64,000 bases of DNA from Cerrena zonata (Eukaryota > Basidiomycota > Agaricomycetes > Polyporales > Cerrenaceae). Shown here piece after piece: positions 11,973-25,467 of this stretch. Every line of letters starts with the position of its first letter. Position 1 is the first letter of the stretch. The notes beneath the pieces were generated by a model. It ran no database searches, was not told the DNA's origin, and worked only from the letters and a program-made list of their open reading frames with translations. The stretch spans positions 1,798,001-1,862,000 of the forward strand of contig JASBNA010000006.1 of NCBI GenBank assembly GCA_038087015.1, given 5' to 3'. A program made the position numbers and the translations under genes.

Positions 11973-13725
11973 TTATGACATCACCCTCGACGCCCTCGAC
12001 GCTCTCAACGTCCAAAGACTCCCCTTGGCCCAGTCGGGGGTCTTACCAGGTGTTCCACGAGGAACCATCCTGGTCTGCACACACTGATCCTGCATCGCAT
12101 CTTCTAACGGCTCGTCCTCACTATCCTGATCAGGGAAATTGAACGACACAAGAGACTCATGAGGACTGATCAACGAATCATCCTCATCCTCCAGGTCATA
12201 ATCACCCTCGTCCGAGTCTTCTTCAGATTCCGAATCTTCCGAATCCCAATCATCAAACGCCGACCGCATTTCGGTATCCACATCAGGTGTGATGACAACC
12301 TCCGTCTTGAACTCGTCCTTGAAATCCGACGGCGTGCAGATCTCCACTCTAAATGGATCCTGCGTCTTCTCGTCCACCACTATCGCTTCTTGTTCAGAGA
12401 TGACATCATCCCTCGGGTCAGTCAAGTCGACGACTTCAGACTGGGAACACTCCTCTGCTTGGGAAATTTCAGGAGACGGAGATGAAGAAACGGCAGGAAC
12501 TTGAGGGACTTCTCCATTAACAGCCGCCCTGAACTCTTCGACACTAGGAAAAGATTTCTTCCTATATATATATAACGGCAGCGAGAGGGGGGGTCAAGTC
12601 AGTAACTGCAATACTCGATTCCGGATCAGGCGCTGGGAAGCACGAAAAGAAAAGGCAATGAACGAGTGAAAGATGGGTTGAAAGTGAAGCGGAAGGTTCC
12701 TTGGGAAGCCCCCGAATCAAATATTCCCACACGGTAGCTGTGTGTGCGCTGACAGGTATTCCCTCCAAGCCCCGAAAGATACTTGGAAGGCACGCATCAC
12801 AAACGTCGTGACAAGCTCAAACTTTGACAACACAAGAAGAACCATCGCGGGTACATCGTTGCCAATCAAAGAGGCCTCCAAAAAGGGCCGACGAGAGAAT
12901 AGGATACGGAGACGGGCGAGATATGTAAATCAAAGATTCACTTACACGTTCTCCACACGCATTTTGCATAAAAGCTGCCAGAGGGGTGGTTCATGCACCG
13001 GCAACCACCTTCTGGAAATCGGTTGCAAGGAACGTGCCATGGGAGGGAACAATTCGTCGTCAATGTCACCTTCTGCATCTTCATCGACAAGTTCAATTTC
13101 TGTAGGAGCCGGAGGGGGCTCGTTGAAAGTTGCAGCAGGAACGACAATATGCTGCTCTGGGAATAAGGAGCTAGAAGAGGACTGGAGCGGGGGCGGACAC
13201 TCCGCAGAGAAGTACATCTCTTCTGGAACAAAGGATACGGGGATGGAAGGGGGCGGAGCAAAGGATGCGTTGTACAAATCTGTAGCTAAGGGATCATCGA
13301 TGGCGACATGCACGACGCCAAAGAACTGTTCGTCAGAAGTTATTACGGAGCCATCATCTGCGGGGACAGGAAGTGTATGAGCATAGCACGGGGAAGCAGG
13401 GACGGGGAGAGGCGCGCTTACCGAAAGAAGGAACATACGTATCGTCGAGCTTGAGTCGCTTGGACTCGTGCTCTATTCCGAATTGGGAGTCGTCGCAGTC
13501 GTCACGAGAGCGTTTGGTAGACAGACAGTACTCGTGGCTGGAGGTAGGGTCGATGATGGCGTCGGAGAGCGGTGTGAGGGCGGCTGCGGCAGCAACAATA
13601 TCGATTCCATGCAGGGATCTGGGGGTGGAGAAGTCTGCAAGGGAGGGAGAGATTGCCAAATCGAGGGGAGAATGGGTCGGACTGATATGGCAGGGTGACA
13701 AGACGGGGGAGACTATGACGGCCAT
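11973..13725 (-). CDS. Acidic, low-complexity protein of unknown function
   Basis: I do not recognise this protein. Four exons (13725-13422, 13357-12948, 12875-12733, 12561-11973) sum exactly to 481 residues. The N-terminal 100 residues are Ser/Pro/Ala-rich and end in a basic patch (KRSRDD...KRLKLDD) that could be a nuclear localisation signal. The middle is Pro/Glu-rich. A hydrophobic/aromatic stretch (VLSKFELVTTFVMRAFQVSF) may be a small folded segment. The C-terminal third is very acidic (DDWDSEDSESEEDSDEGDYD). Start at MAVIVSP is chosen because a typical intron acceptor (cccgaccacag) lies just upstream. A longer in-frame start at 13794 is possible. The third donor (gtgtgg) is weak, and the last exon contains a possible further donor (CCTG|gtaaga), so the exact C-terminus is uncertain. 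It may be a nuclear or chromatin-associated protein, by inference from composition only. Confidence 0.6.
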
Positions 13726-14692
13726 GGCTCTGTGGTCGGGGCGCGGAGGGGAATGAATTCTTGCTAGGAGACGGAAGCAAGAGGCATTTTCCATAAGCGG
13801 GACTCGAGATCAGGAAGGAGGAAGGTTGACGTTACCTGAAAGGGAGGAGAAGCCGACTTGGGAAGGCGAGTGTTTGACGGCAACGGCCCAGGGGATGGGG
13901 ACAGATGGAATCGATGCGACGGGGGCAAATGCAGATGGACTCGTCAGATGCACCCAACTCTTCTCTCGATTCGGTATGCAGTGGCGGTAGCGGGGACCCT
14001 CTTCGATTTGACTACAGATCTGGCTCGACGAGAAATTTGGCGAGGCGACGTGGTGGCAGCGGCCAAACAACAGTGCCCCCCTCCCGGCCTCCTCCGGCGC
14101 TATGACCCCGCTCGCACGCTCAACGGCTTCCCGGCACCCGCCATTCATCCCCGTCACGTGTTGCGCACGGACCAGCTCTGCCGCCGGATGATTCCTTTCC
14201 GTCAAATTCATCCATCCCAGGTCGTCCATATCGAGCACCTCTGCATGCAATCACAATAAATCTCCCGCACCGAACGCATGTCCCCTGGCTGATCTTCCAT
14301 TCAAATACATCTCTTTCAGGTCTTTTCTCAGCCACAGAATATCGCTCCATCATGCCCCTAATTTTCCTGACGCCCCTTTATAACAGGAGCTTCACCTTCC
14401 GAGGCTTGCTAAAACTCGCCACATCTCCTTCGGCTTCCCCCAAACACCCTCCGTCCTTACGTTGACCTTGTTCTTGGGTCAAGACGCCTCGCAGTGTTTT
14501 GGAAAACAACATTCTTTGATCCTTGCCTCTCTAACGCTCAAGCTGTCTATTCGGCACTTTTTATACAGGAATGCACTCGTCATGAGGTCCCCAAGGCTGT
14601 TGACAACCCGGCTTCTTAACCCTCCCTGAAGGTTCAATACGAACCCTTCGTGGTTCTAACGCTCTGAGCTGCCTCGGTTTTCCTTCGGGTCT
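13726..14692. other. Upstream region of the acidic-protein gene
   Basis: Both strands carry fairly long open frames (for example 13810-14250 minus) because the region is GC-rich, but none shows recognisable protein character. A donor at about 13838 (TTTCAG|gtaacg on the minus strand) and the acceptor before 13725 suggest an intron in the 5' untranslated region of the neighbouring gene. Confidence 0.4.
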
Positions 14693-15506
14693 TTGCGGCA
14701 GTTTGAAGGGCTTTACTTGCAGCCTTCGAGCGTAATGACAAGGCTTCTAGTCTACTCTGCCGCTGTCAGAGTGCTGGGGCTGTATATGTGCACGACTATC
14801 TTCCAGACCTGTCAAACTCTTAGTTCTGTGCCGTTCTTAGCTGAGGCAGCATCTCGCCCGTTTACCTCGGATGCTTTGTGTTTTCAAACCAACTATACCC
14901 TTTTACAAAACTCTGTATCAGGAATAGACTTCGATTACCGGAGCTGAAATTGCTGAGCCTCCTTCTCTAGTAGAATCGAACCACCAACATACAAACCTCG
15001 TATCTCCGCCGAATGTGTTTATATACCAACCACTGAATCTTCCATCAACAGGCGCCTCGCTTCCAGTCTCAGAGTACTTTACGAAGAGATTAATCACACA
15101 TATCCAGTCTATTCACGAGGCGAAAATTGCCCATGGTCAACCTTCCGTCTTCCATGCTCTCCCACTGGCAGTCTTCCACACACTCCCGAAAGTATTCTTG
15201 TACCCCGATGGCTTCACAGATACCCGAGCTTCGGAAAATGATGCAAGATGTCACTTGTTTCTGCTCACGGGAGACACTACAGCTATCCCGGCCGATGATC
15301 TTGACATTTGGACGTTCAATGATGGGTATCCCCATTTGAGTGGACATAAGATTCTGGACATCACTTTAGCAACATTGTTTGCCTTACAGGTCGTGATGCT
15401 ATGTGTTGCCGCCTTCCGTATGTCATCGTCGAAGCTCCGAACTGTCACTGTCCTGAAAGAAACTTGTTCTCCCAACATCGATCATTTCTATCAACTCAAA
15501 TACTAA
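14693..15506 (+). other. Two adjacent open frames, possibly a broken gene
   Basis: An open frame at 14693-14947 (one hydrophobic N-terminal stretch, then PFTSDALCFQTNYTLLQN) runs up against another at about 14945-15506 that starts before GAEIAEPPSLVES and includes HLFLLTGD. A frame change separates them without a good intron. The composition looks protein-like rather than random, so this may be a decayed gene. I cannot assign a family. Confidence 0.25.
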
Positions 15507-18500
15507 CCCCATCCTACGTAGCTTCAGGCTCTCATCGGAATACAATTCCCGATCGTTTCCCCAAACATCCGTAACGGTGGAAGAACTTCAATTTTATGTT
15601 AACCTATTCTCGGCGGCACTTGGCTGATGCAGTCACCTATTTTTCCCCATCGTCAAACCACTCTACTCTCGGCACTCTGAATGCCATAGTCTAAACGCCA
15701 CTTCTCACCATACTATAACTATATTTTCTTTTCGACATCAGACGCAAGTAAGACAAAAAACTTTCTCGGACCGATTCTCCTTTGGGATAACTCTCTCGGC
15801 GTTCGTCGGGTGAGGCGACCAAAAAAGTTACTCTAGCGGTCAATGAAGCATCTTTCAGAATTGCTTACTCGAGTTGACGCCACCCTGTGATGATGGATGA
15901 GTTGTCGTGGACGTCGTTGGAGTATGATCATCTTCCCCAGAATATAATTTTATTCTTTGGCCATTGATAGGATGCCTCTACAGTTCCGGCTCCGGCTCAG
16001 GTTGAGAAACCCCAAAAGCCTTGTGACTCCAGTCCTACCCTAGTGTGATACTAGTGATCATCGTTCCAGACCTATACTCCCCACTGTCATAATGCCAGTG
16101 TTATATTTATCCAGCTCGCTTCCTTCGCATTTCCCAGATATTATGAACTCCTATTCTGGTGTGAGTCTGTGTATTATTATCCCGTAGAATGAGTTACTGC
16201 CTTGCACATTTATTTTTACGATTGCTGTTTACAGAGTGCTACCGACCACCGCGGGACCAATCCTCCGAAACGAAGAGAGTCTTCCAACCCTTCATAGAAG
16301 ACTCAGGTTAATAATCGCCCTAGTATGGACGATATACGACTTTCATTTGCTTGTCATTACAGGAAAGATATGGGCGTTTCCGCGTCAGGCTTATCATGAA
16401 ACACACCCAGCAATAAACATTGTCGCTCCGATATTCACGTAGGTGGTTCCACATGCTGCCGATACAGGAATGTTCGATGTTCGAGGCTAGACTTGTGAAC
16501 ACGAACGCTCTGATACAAATGAGGACCTCAAAAAACAAGCCCGAGGTCTAGCCTCCAGACGTAGAATAGATCAAAGGGAGTCGAGGCTCATTGTTCTCAT
16601 TCCATGCGCTCCCCTAGAATGTACCCCTTCACAACTACAATACGATAAGTCGTTCGAGGGTGTCCAAATACTATCTTTCTTGGACCACAATAAATTGATC
16701 CAGAGGTTCCAAATCAACAATCGTATGACGCTCAAAGTTCTAGACTCCAATTGTAGCGACTTTCCCAATCGAATTACGGCGTGGTGGCAAGAGCTAATCC
16801 CAGGCACACCACCGCCCATGAAGTGCTGCTACGCACCACACGAAACTTCGACCATGGTAAGAATGTAAGAATGTCAGAAGCTGCTCATGATTAGCTTCAA
16901 GTTTGACCCTACCCGCAGAAGCAATCTCCTCCTTACCTTATTTAGCAACTTCTCCGCTATAGGCTGAAGGTTGTGGGTGTGGGTGTGTGACGTAGTATGT
17001 ACTTTGTTTCGATGGTAGTTCGGTTCAAAGGGGGTCAACTTTGAGCTTTTACCTACTTGAGCTCCGAATACCCTGACGGACGGCCCATGTGAGCCTTTTA
17101 GAGCTAGGCTCATGCAATGAACGATCGATTTCTCCGAAGTGAGTAATAAGCATTCGCACTCACTCTAGGGTGAAGATGATTCCGATTAGGAAGCTGTCGT
17201 TGTGTGACAGTATATTGTGCTGGCCAACCATGATAGGTTGGGCTGCGTATTTCATACGAAGTCTAACCAGGTTCCCTCGAGAACTCGATCGAGTCAAGCA
17301 GAAAGTCAAATTTCGTTCATTCTGGGGTTCGGGACGCTCTGGGTATGAAAGCATTCCGAACCCATGCGCAGCATTCATCACGCCCATGTAGTTCCTAATT
17401 CAGTTACAGATCTTCAGAGTTATGAACGAGAATTTCAACCCATATGAAGTAAAACCACCAACACCTCTGGATACACGGTGACAAAAAAGTCGTCTCGCCG
17501 TGCAACCCGTAATGCTTCTCTATTCTTTAGAAACGGGAGGGGCCCCCGCTGGATGTTGTTTACGCTAGTTCAATGAAGAGCATATGGGCATTCCGGAAAT
17601 GAACAAAGCCAATAGTCTGAACTGAACGCAACAACTCAGTTGCGGATGGTAACAATGACAGAATCACAAGGCAGCTTATCGGAAGGAGAGAAGCTCCTAC
17701 CGGAATGAAGGCCCACTGTGGATAGACTCATTTCGCTTGGGGAAACCTGGTTGCGGGATGCGGCAGAATAGAACCAAGAACGTTGGTGAGTGCCTCGGAG
17801 CGGCCAGTGTTCCATAAGATAGGTGACGAGTGTATGTTTTCCGAGATCCTTTTGGGGTGATGATGTTTTTTGGCTCCGCCTTACCCCGCATTGCACCGAG
17901 GGATCAAAACAAAGATGCAAGACAAAATGACTACATGATTACATGACCGACAGAACAGGAAAAAGTCCTACCTCCCAAGACGTAAGTGGTCTAACGCAGA
18001 GGTAATTGCCAACTGCCAAAGACACGTCAGTTAGAAACACATTGACTGATTTACAGGGGGGAAGAAGAGTCCTATGCTTTCAATCTAGAGACTCGGAGGC
18101 GATGTACCTTGAGGTTTGGGACGTACCGAACGGAGTCATTTGACCGCCCAAGCAAAGATAGGTCATAGGAATTCCAGATCCGCTTGATAAGTGGCTTAAG
18201 TAGTTCCATCCACAGTCAGCAGTACACGACGCAGAAAATTTGAGTTCAATTTTAGCTGCGGCAAGCAAACAGCGGGTTCTCTCCAGTGCCTTCCGTCCTA
18301 TGCTATGAGAACGCAAGTAGGGACTCCGAGAGTTGCAAGGGAATACAGCGAGAGGCGGAATTGAAAATGGGGATGTGTTCACACAATCGAGTGAGATGCC
18401 GCAAGGAGAAGCCTGGCAGCGCCCCATCATCCTCGTGTTGGTGTGGTGATTCCGAAAGAATGGCGCAGGAACCGGTTTGCGATTGGTGAAGGGATGACGA

Positions 18501-19450
18501 ATTTGTCTAAGTCATGCAGCAACACAAAAAGACTATTTCATCGATCTGCACCGTATTCATACGAGAACTCGCCACGTCAAAAGGATATGAGATATCTGGA
18601 AGACTCTTACTAGTAGTACTTGGATGCATAGTCCGCTTCAAGGTGCTGCGTATGATTTGCAGTATGGAATGCGAAGAAAAGCGGTGAGCAAAACCTGATG
18701 GTCTATGTTCTATTCAAAGCATGTGTGTGTCCGTTCCTATGCAAGATATCGACGATCAGGTGTTCCAGACGATATTCCGAGTGGTGCACATACCTCGAGG
18801 AGAGAGAAGAGCATCTTTGAACAGATCCACGTTTTTCCAGGCTTCGTACTGCCAGCCTCCTCAAGGGAAATGTCACGACGTAGTTTACTTATAGCTCGAT
18901 ATCCGTAGAAAGTCCACATACCTCATGTTATGTTGCAAGCAGCGTCACAGAGAACGATACATGAGGCGAGAAGCGGCCAGCTTGCAGACATACAAGCGAC
19001 ACGTGTTAGACCCTTTATTTCCTAAATGGGTAGACTCTATGCTTCCCGATTTGGGGCACAGCTTGCGGTGTGCTCATTTGTTGTTCAGAACCTATACAAT
19101 AGCTCCACACGGGAGAGACGGGGGAACCGTTGAAGAGAGATAAAAGTCCAGTGAAATTCTTGGGGTGTAGGTACTGATTATAGTGTACAGACCGTGTATA
19201 CGTACAAAGTCTACATGTATCGGCGGTAGTACAGGTGTCGATGATGAAAGATGTGGATTATACTAATAACACTCGAATGTCCGCAGGGAGCCATGACTAT
19301 TGATGAAGGTAAACGTGCAATGAGTGGTATCGATAACCGTCATGAGTGTCGTGAGAGAGAAATATGAGCATGGAAAGAAAAACGTCGCCCACAGCCCAGG
19401 CTAAACAAAGAAAAAAGAAAAAATGTGAAGGACTTCAAGTGATATCCTCC
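15507..19450. other. Long stretch without a supported gene
   Basis: The only candidate is at about 16092-16870 on the plus strand. Frames beginning MPVLYLSSS and, later, LIVLIPCAPLECTPSQ could be exons of a small gene, but the splice phases around 16440-16490 do not connect. Between 16870 and 19450 I see no gene, repeat family or RNA. Confidence 0.35.
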
Positions 19451-21014
19451 TCATAAGCCGAAATCGGTCTTGTTATGGGGCGCGGAAGAAGCCAACCCCA
19501 AAGATTCGGGTGCCCATGGCCAGCTCTGCATCGCATGAAGCAAGTCAGAATAAACCAACTCGTATCGGAAATGAATTCATAGCGACTCACTCTATGTGTC
19601 TCGGCATCCCTCTTAGAATGTGTCATCCAGCTCGGGCGACGACTAGTCCTAGTCTGACTCAGACCTAACGCGTCCGAGTCTTCTTTGCTCTTCAGCGTCA
19701 CGCTGATTCGACGAGTGTGGCCGGGTCGTTGATGAGTCGAGGGGCGATATGGGAATTCTTCAGTACTCGCTTCACCTATGCTGGAAGCGTCGTCCACCTT
19801 CACATCGCCCGCAATTTTAACATCGTTGATAGGTATAGGAGGAGGCATTCCGATATAACGATTAGCATCTTCGGACGAATTGCTTGCGATGGCGACTAGA
19901 GGAGGTGCGACGAAGGGAGGACGCTTTGGTTCATAAATCGGCGAGAAGAATGGGAGTGAGGCGTTAGAATAGGGAGAGAATCCTGAACGGGCACTGGGTG
20001 AATACGGAACTGGGGCAGAGGGACTAGTCGGCGCATTGGGGTCTTGTGCGACGGGGAAGTACGTAGTACCCAGAGCTTGATACGTACCCGCAGGTATATT
20101 GGGAAGTGGTTCAGGGTGGAAGCTGGGGAGCTTTGGAATCAAAGGCTCTGGGTGTTTGAAACAGCACAGAGCACCCTTGTTACAGTTTGGCCAGGACAAG
20201 CATGGTGTGTGAGGGACAACTAGTAGACGTTAATGTATGACCTCTACCACAATGATGACTGATGATACGTACAGAGATCAATGGCGAGTGGGTGAATATA
20301 AGGACAGTTGCCGACGCGACACATACCCTGAACGTATGCCCAACAGTGACTCTGCTTTGGAGGACCCAAAGATCGGGGACGACGTCCATCGGGATAACGT
20401 ATGTCGTTTTGAGCATGCTCAGCTAATCTTAAATCGTGAATACTTGAGGGGGTTTGTCAGCAATTTGTTACACGTCGTAGCCTCGGTCAACTCACTAGCC
20501 ACACTCGTCCCCGAGAGGACACCAGCCTTGGTTCTTTACAAAATGTCTGCACAACGTTGTTCTCCATGACAGGGCTCTAAATTGTGAGGGACGCGTGGCG
20601 TTTGAGGCTTGTCCCGTCGGTGGCATCTGAAGTGTCCAGCCCATAGGATAGGTGTGGAAAGGGGGACCTATCCGTTGCGAGGCGGTCCATGGCATCGATG
20701 GGCTCGAGATGGAGAAGGGTGAAGTAGGGCTTATGCTTCCATGGTAGACCTGAAGCGGTAGATGGTTTGAATATTCAATTGAAACATAGCGAGCTATAAC
20801 AATGACACTCACTTGTCCAATTGGACTTTGAGGACCTATTACATAGGTTGGAGAAAAGACGATCTGGTCTGAGTGTATATACTTGCAGCGGTCACCCTGT
20901 GGACAGTTCCCTAGGGCGTAGTTGCGGCATAGTTTAGCTAAAGACAACGGTTAGATTGCATGTATCGGTGGATAAAACACGAAAACACGTACTGCGGGGG
21001 CGTTGGGTGTTCAT
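19451..21014 (-). CDS. CCCH zinc-finger protein with four fingers
   Basis: Six exons (21014-20993, 20937-20813, 20749-20496, 20442-20273, 20219-19591, 19525-19451) give an exact 424-residue frame starting MNTQRPRTKLC. Four C3H1 fingers are visible: LCRNYALGNCPQGDRCKYIH (CX7CX5CX3H), one spanning an intron and reading CRHFVKNQGWCPLGDECGYIH (CX9CX5CX3H), HCWAYVQGMCRVGNCPYIH (CX7CX4CX3H), and a shorter CLSWPNCNKGALCCFKH (CX5CX5CX3H). After them comes a Pro/Ser-rich tail with a basic segment (RPGHTRRISVTLKSK). Such proteins usually bind RNA in processing, export or decay. The exact function is not deducible here. The last exon is set by the acceptor at 19526. Reading through that intron would instead end at 19435. 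Confidence 0.8.
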
Positions 21015-23582
21015 GATGGAATAGAAATGTTAAGGGACTCGACTAGTAGTAGTTGGCCTTATACGAGTACGGGGGAGGAAAGCTGTATAGACGCTGCCTC
21101 TTTATATCAAGAGAGCGGTCAAAGGTTCAAAGACTATAGTGGCAATCTGCACGTGAATACCACGCGAGGCAAAGATTTGCTCTTTGGTATCGCTGCGCAA
21201 AAAGTGGGAGAAGCATCGAGATTCTCCATCGTATTTATGAGAAGCTCCGAGGGTGACAATTAGATGTCAATCCTGATTTCATGGCCAAATATTGAGGCAG
21301 TGAACAGGATGAGGGGTCTGACATCGAGGTCCCCAGAATAAGATGGAAAAAATCGCACTCGGTCGGTGAAAACTGGAGTGAACAGCCATGATCATAGAGG
21401 GAGGAAAGAAAGCGTCATTCACCTGGGGCTTACTCTCAAATGCTCTGCTAAACACCACCAACACGCCTTTAACATGCGTGCATTGGCAAGTGGGAACCTG
21501 ATTCGAATAGCCAATGCATTACGTAAGCAGGAGCGGCTCATTCCGAACCGCCGACTTGACAGGGTTCATCGACGCCTCAATGCCGCAAGGCCAGTGCGAC
21601 AGCGGATGTGAACTAGTTGCGAGTTCAAATGTTTGCCGGTAGAATTCATGGTGTAACGTCTGAAAGTTTCTAGGCAACACCGAGGGGATGATATCTTCGC
21701 CTACAAGACTGTATTACGTCAGCTCGATCAATAGCTCTAGGAACCGATCGTACTCAAAGAGGTAAGCAGGAAAGGAGGGGAGGTCCAGCTCGTCTTTGTC
21801 TGCTTCTGTAGCTAGTATCAATCCCCATGTGCGAATGATGTCGATGGTAAAATATATCGGTCATTTAAAGGTTTTAAAAAAACAATTTAATCACCACAAT
21901 TAAATTACCTTCTCCAGCACTCTATCGGGGATGGTTATGACACTGTGGAAGTTTATAGCTGCTGGTCGATTATGTTAAGACCCTTGCCACTGGCGTATAA
22001 TTATCTGGAGAGCGTTTGAGGCCCAGAGAGCAAGCAAGAATGCAATCAGTCAATGCACATCATACGCAAACTTCGGGATTCGAGCTCACTTTCCGCGCTG
22101 CATTCCATCGGGTTGGCTCGGGATGAGTGTGAAGCTCAATCCACCTTCTAACCTGTTTCAAAAATTTAAACTCGGGGTAGAAGCTGAGTCTGCGGACATC
22201 CTACTTCGCTCGAGCTTCCTATGAGTCATGCTCTATAAATTAATTTTTTGATGCTGTCCGATCCGAAGGTGCTTACCAAAACGTCCTCACTACACGGAAA
22301 CTACAGTTAACTTTACCTTTGGTGTATGTAGGATGAGCTCTTCATATGCTCAAGCTCTATTTTCTCCAATCATAAGATCAATTATGGCGTAATAAAGGTC
22401 AATAATAGTACGATAACTTATCAAAATGTAGCTCAGATCAAGTAGGTGACTCGGTAAGGTCTGACGAAAAGCCAACTCAATCCCCATGGACGTTAGGGTG
22501 TACATATGATCTATCTTTGTCATCTTGAGAGTGATCGTCTTGGAGGATGCAACGTTTATTCGCTCGCTTGGGTGACAATCACTTTTCAAACTGAAACCAA
22601 CGGCAGGAGGCTCAGAGAAGTTGGGGGCTCTACTAGGCAAAGGTTGCAGTACCTTGGCCTGATAGATTGGTTAAAATCGAGGTCCTCGAATAGCAATTAA
22701 ATAAACTTTTGACATAACCCTTGCACTGGATGCAGAGAGGTCGGCGACAGTTTTGCATGACAACATATTAAGGAAAGTTGGTAGAGACCACCAGTGACGG
22801 TGTCAAGGTCATATCCAGTGTGGGAAAAGCAGATAGAGCAAGATAGAACTCAATACCAGGTGTACGTAAACGATCACCGCAGATGAGCCAAAACCAGCCT
22901 GTAGGACGTTGCCTAGAGCAGCCTGAAGGTGCGTCCCGTATAGTGACAGGGAATCATGGGTGACAGCCGTTGAATGGAATCAAAGGATAGGGGTATGTAT
23001 TTATTCAGAATGCATCGGCACAGTGGTATTAGGATGAGACCGTAACCTGATCATTTTGCGACGGGTCAGCCCGGCTATAACGGCCATTCAAGTTGACAGA
23101 GTTGCAACTCCTTAGAAACAGTGTTGAGGATCGCTGCAGAGCCGATTTTCTAATGTTAGAATATTATAAGCACCCTACCTGCCACCCAGTGTACATGGTC
23201 AATGTACTCGACCACTCCATGCTTCGGGATAACGAGATGTCGGAGGGAAGAATCCGAAAACGGCTTGCTTCCAGTGACATCATTATACCATGTGCGATAC
23301 CTTCGGCAAACAGCCCACTTAACGAAGCGAGACAAGGCACTAGGGCAGGCACCTCCCTACTCAGTTGTTCGAACGTTACAATGTAGCATGGTACACGTTT
23401 CAGCAGTCTACAATATATTAAATTAGAAAGCAATGCTCAGGACGATAGCGATAACGAAAACACAAAAGTACACAGCCGATACAAATACAGGGCAGTATAT
23501 TGAACCTTCACCCAAGAATCGGATACTAGTCATCGATGTATATTAGAGGACTTACATCCACGGAAAACGGTAAAGAAATAAA
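21015..23582. other. Gene-free stretch
   Basis: Both strands have only short open frames with no family resemblance and no consistent splice pattern. Base composition becomes AT-rich around 21850-22450. I see no mobile element ends. Confidence 0.4.
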
Positions 23583-25467
23583 TTAAACAGTCAGCTGTCC
23601 AGGTAGATGTGAATGAGGCGGCACTGGACTCGAATGTAGCGAGTAACTTGTACGAGACAGCGCGGGAGAAGGGAAAGCAGCGGTGTACCGGAAAACAGGG
23701 GATCGTTGATATTCCTCAGCAATACTATGGCGTTTTCGGGGAGGGAATGAGCAAGCATCCTATCAAAATTTAGCACAGGCCATACACAGAGAAATCGCGA
23801 CTCAACACACCTCATATGTCGGCTGCCCTGCCAAAGCGGAATGATTAGACAAAAGATTAAAACAGATAGGCATGATCAGCATACCTTGAGGCGTTTCCCA
23901 GCTACGAGAGTGCTTTCGATTCATGCCGTTAAAACGTGCATCATACTCGTGTGTCTGCGGCTAGTGATGTAAGACGCAATGCCAGTCACAGGCAATGGTG
24001 TGTACCGACCTCGACACTCGATGCCATTGCAGATGACTGTGAGCGGGGCCGCGAGGTCTGCGTGTGATCCCAATGATCATTGATGTCTTGTTTGGTCATG
24101 CTGCTTGAGGCGCTAACAAAGCAGGGTCGGATTTAGGATATGAAATATTTCAGTTTGGAATTGGGCGCACCTTCGTTGTCCCTGCAGGTGGTCAAAGTGG
24201 GTTTGAGCAGTGGTATTACTGAGGGATACTCCGACGGCTTCCCGCGAAGTGCCAACTCCAGGAGAGGACATATCAGGTACTATCACATGAGAGAATAAGA
24301 AAATACCAATTGACGAAATAACGTCAACATACCCTCAGCACCCATGCCACGATAAGCGTCTACCAAAGATGTCACTGAGTTGGTATTAGTCTGATATCCG
24401 ACGAGGTCGGTGTTAGACGTACTGAAAACATCTCTCCGTTCCTCTGCATCGGCCACCGTCTGACGAGCTCTTGTCTCCGCATCAAGGCAGGCTTTGTATC
24501 TTGAGAAGGCTTCGATCGTGTCCCTCTGCGCCCGCGTCAGCACTGCTCGGGCATTTCTTAACGTTTGTTCTATCACCGGGGTTGTCCGTGAGAACAACCC
24601 ATGCGAGTAAAGATGTACAACTTACGACTTGCGTGCATGTTGTTTAGTAGAGTTTGAGGGCTTTGTGAGTCCGCTGTTGGAGGCGGCGTCTGAAGTTGGT
24701 CCTCCATCGAATCATCTACGCAAGGCATCAGTATGGGAAGATAAACTACCATCAAGATAATAACCAACCTTTGTCATCAACCCAGCTTGCGGGTGTAGAA
24801 CTGCCTTGAGATGAGCCCAAAGTAGCGTAGTGGGGTACACGAGGTGAGCCGCCTGCGAGATAGGCTTGACGTAGTCGTGGATTGTGTGGAATACCAGCAG
24901 CCTGCCGTTCGATGAACTTTCGAAGGAAAGAGAGTTCCAAGTGGTCGCCCATGATGTAAGGTGGGCCTTGAATCTCGCCCTTTTGCATAAGGAGTTCAAG
25001 GTGAGTCATGACTTTATCCTTAAGTTGCTGGAGCCATTCGTGAAGCTCCATGTGGTCCTGGTCAGCTCGAGCATCGTAATCCTGCCGACGCCTAGCTTTA
25101 CGCCAGTATGTTTTGGTCAATTTCAAAGCGTTCTTTACTTCATCGTCCAGTAAGCGATACCACTCGGTCGTTTGTCGATTGAGTCGAACAGCGAGGACAC
25201 CAGGTTGGACACGAAGTTGAAGTACTCCACAACCCTCGTTATTCGGTTGACCAAGGACTCCTTTATGACCTTGATTACCACGGGTTGCGCCACGAGAAAC
25301 GTTACCCAGTTCGGGCCATGGTAGATCGTCTTGCATCATGGTGGTAAAGTGCTGCAATACAGCGAGGAGGGCTAGATCGGTTAGCAGTTAGGTGTAGAAC
25401 GAACAGAAGGATTATCAAACTGACCTGATCTTTCCACCACGGGTTTATGTACTTTTTGGTGGCCGCC
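23583..25467 (-). CDS. Unrecognised multi-exon protein, 5' end unresolved
   Basis: A series of well-formed minus-strand exons with consistent phases runs from 25467 to a stop at 23583. The first readable exon (25467-25425) encodes AATKKYINPWWKDQ. The next (25351-24769) encodes a charged segment with LLDDEVKNALKLTKTYWRKARRR and ELHEWLQQLKDKVMTHLELL. Further exons carry SMEDQLQTPPPTADSQSP, then a helical stretch (RAVLTRAQRDTIEAFSRYKA), and a tail with PRKRHSIAEEYQRSP near the end. The helices look coiled-coil-forming and the tail is basic and Ser-rich. The first exon enters at phase 2 from an intron acceptor, so at least one upstream exon with the start codon is missing from my model. A start at the internal Met (MMQDDLPWPE) is the alternative. 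I do not recognise the family. It is probably restricted to basidiomycetes. Confidence 0.5.

Noticed and set aside
13810..14353. Long ORFs on both strands upstream of the acidic-protein gene
   Set aside because: High GC and antisense overlap; the minus-strand one is out of frame with the downstream ATG across the likely leader intron.
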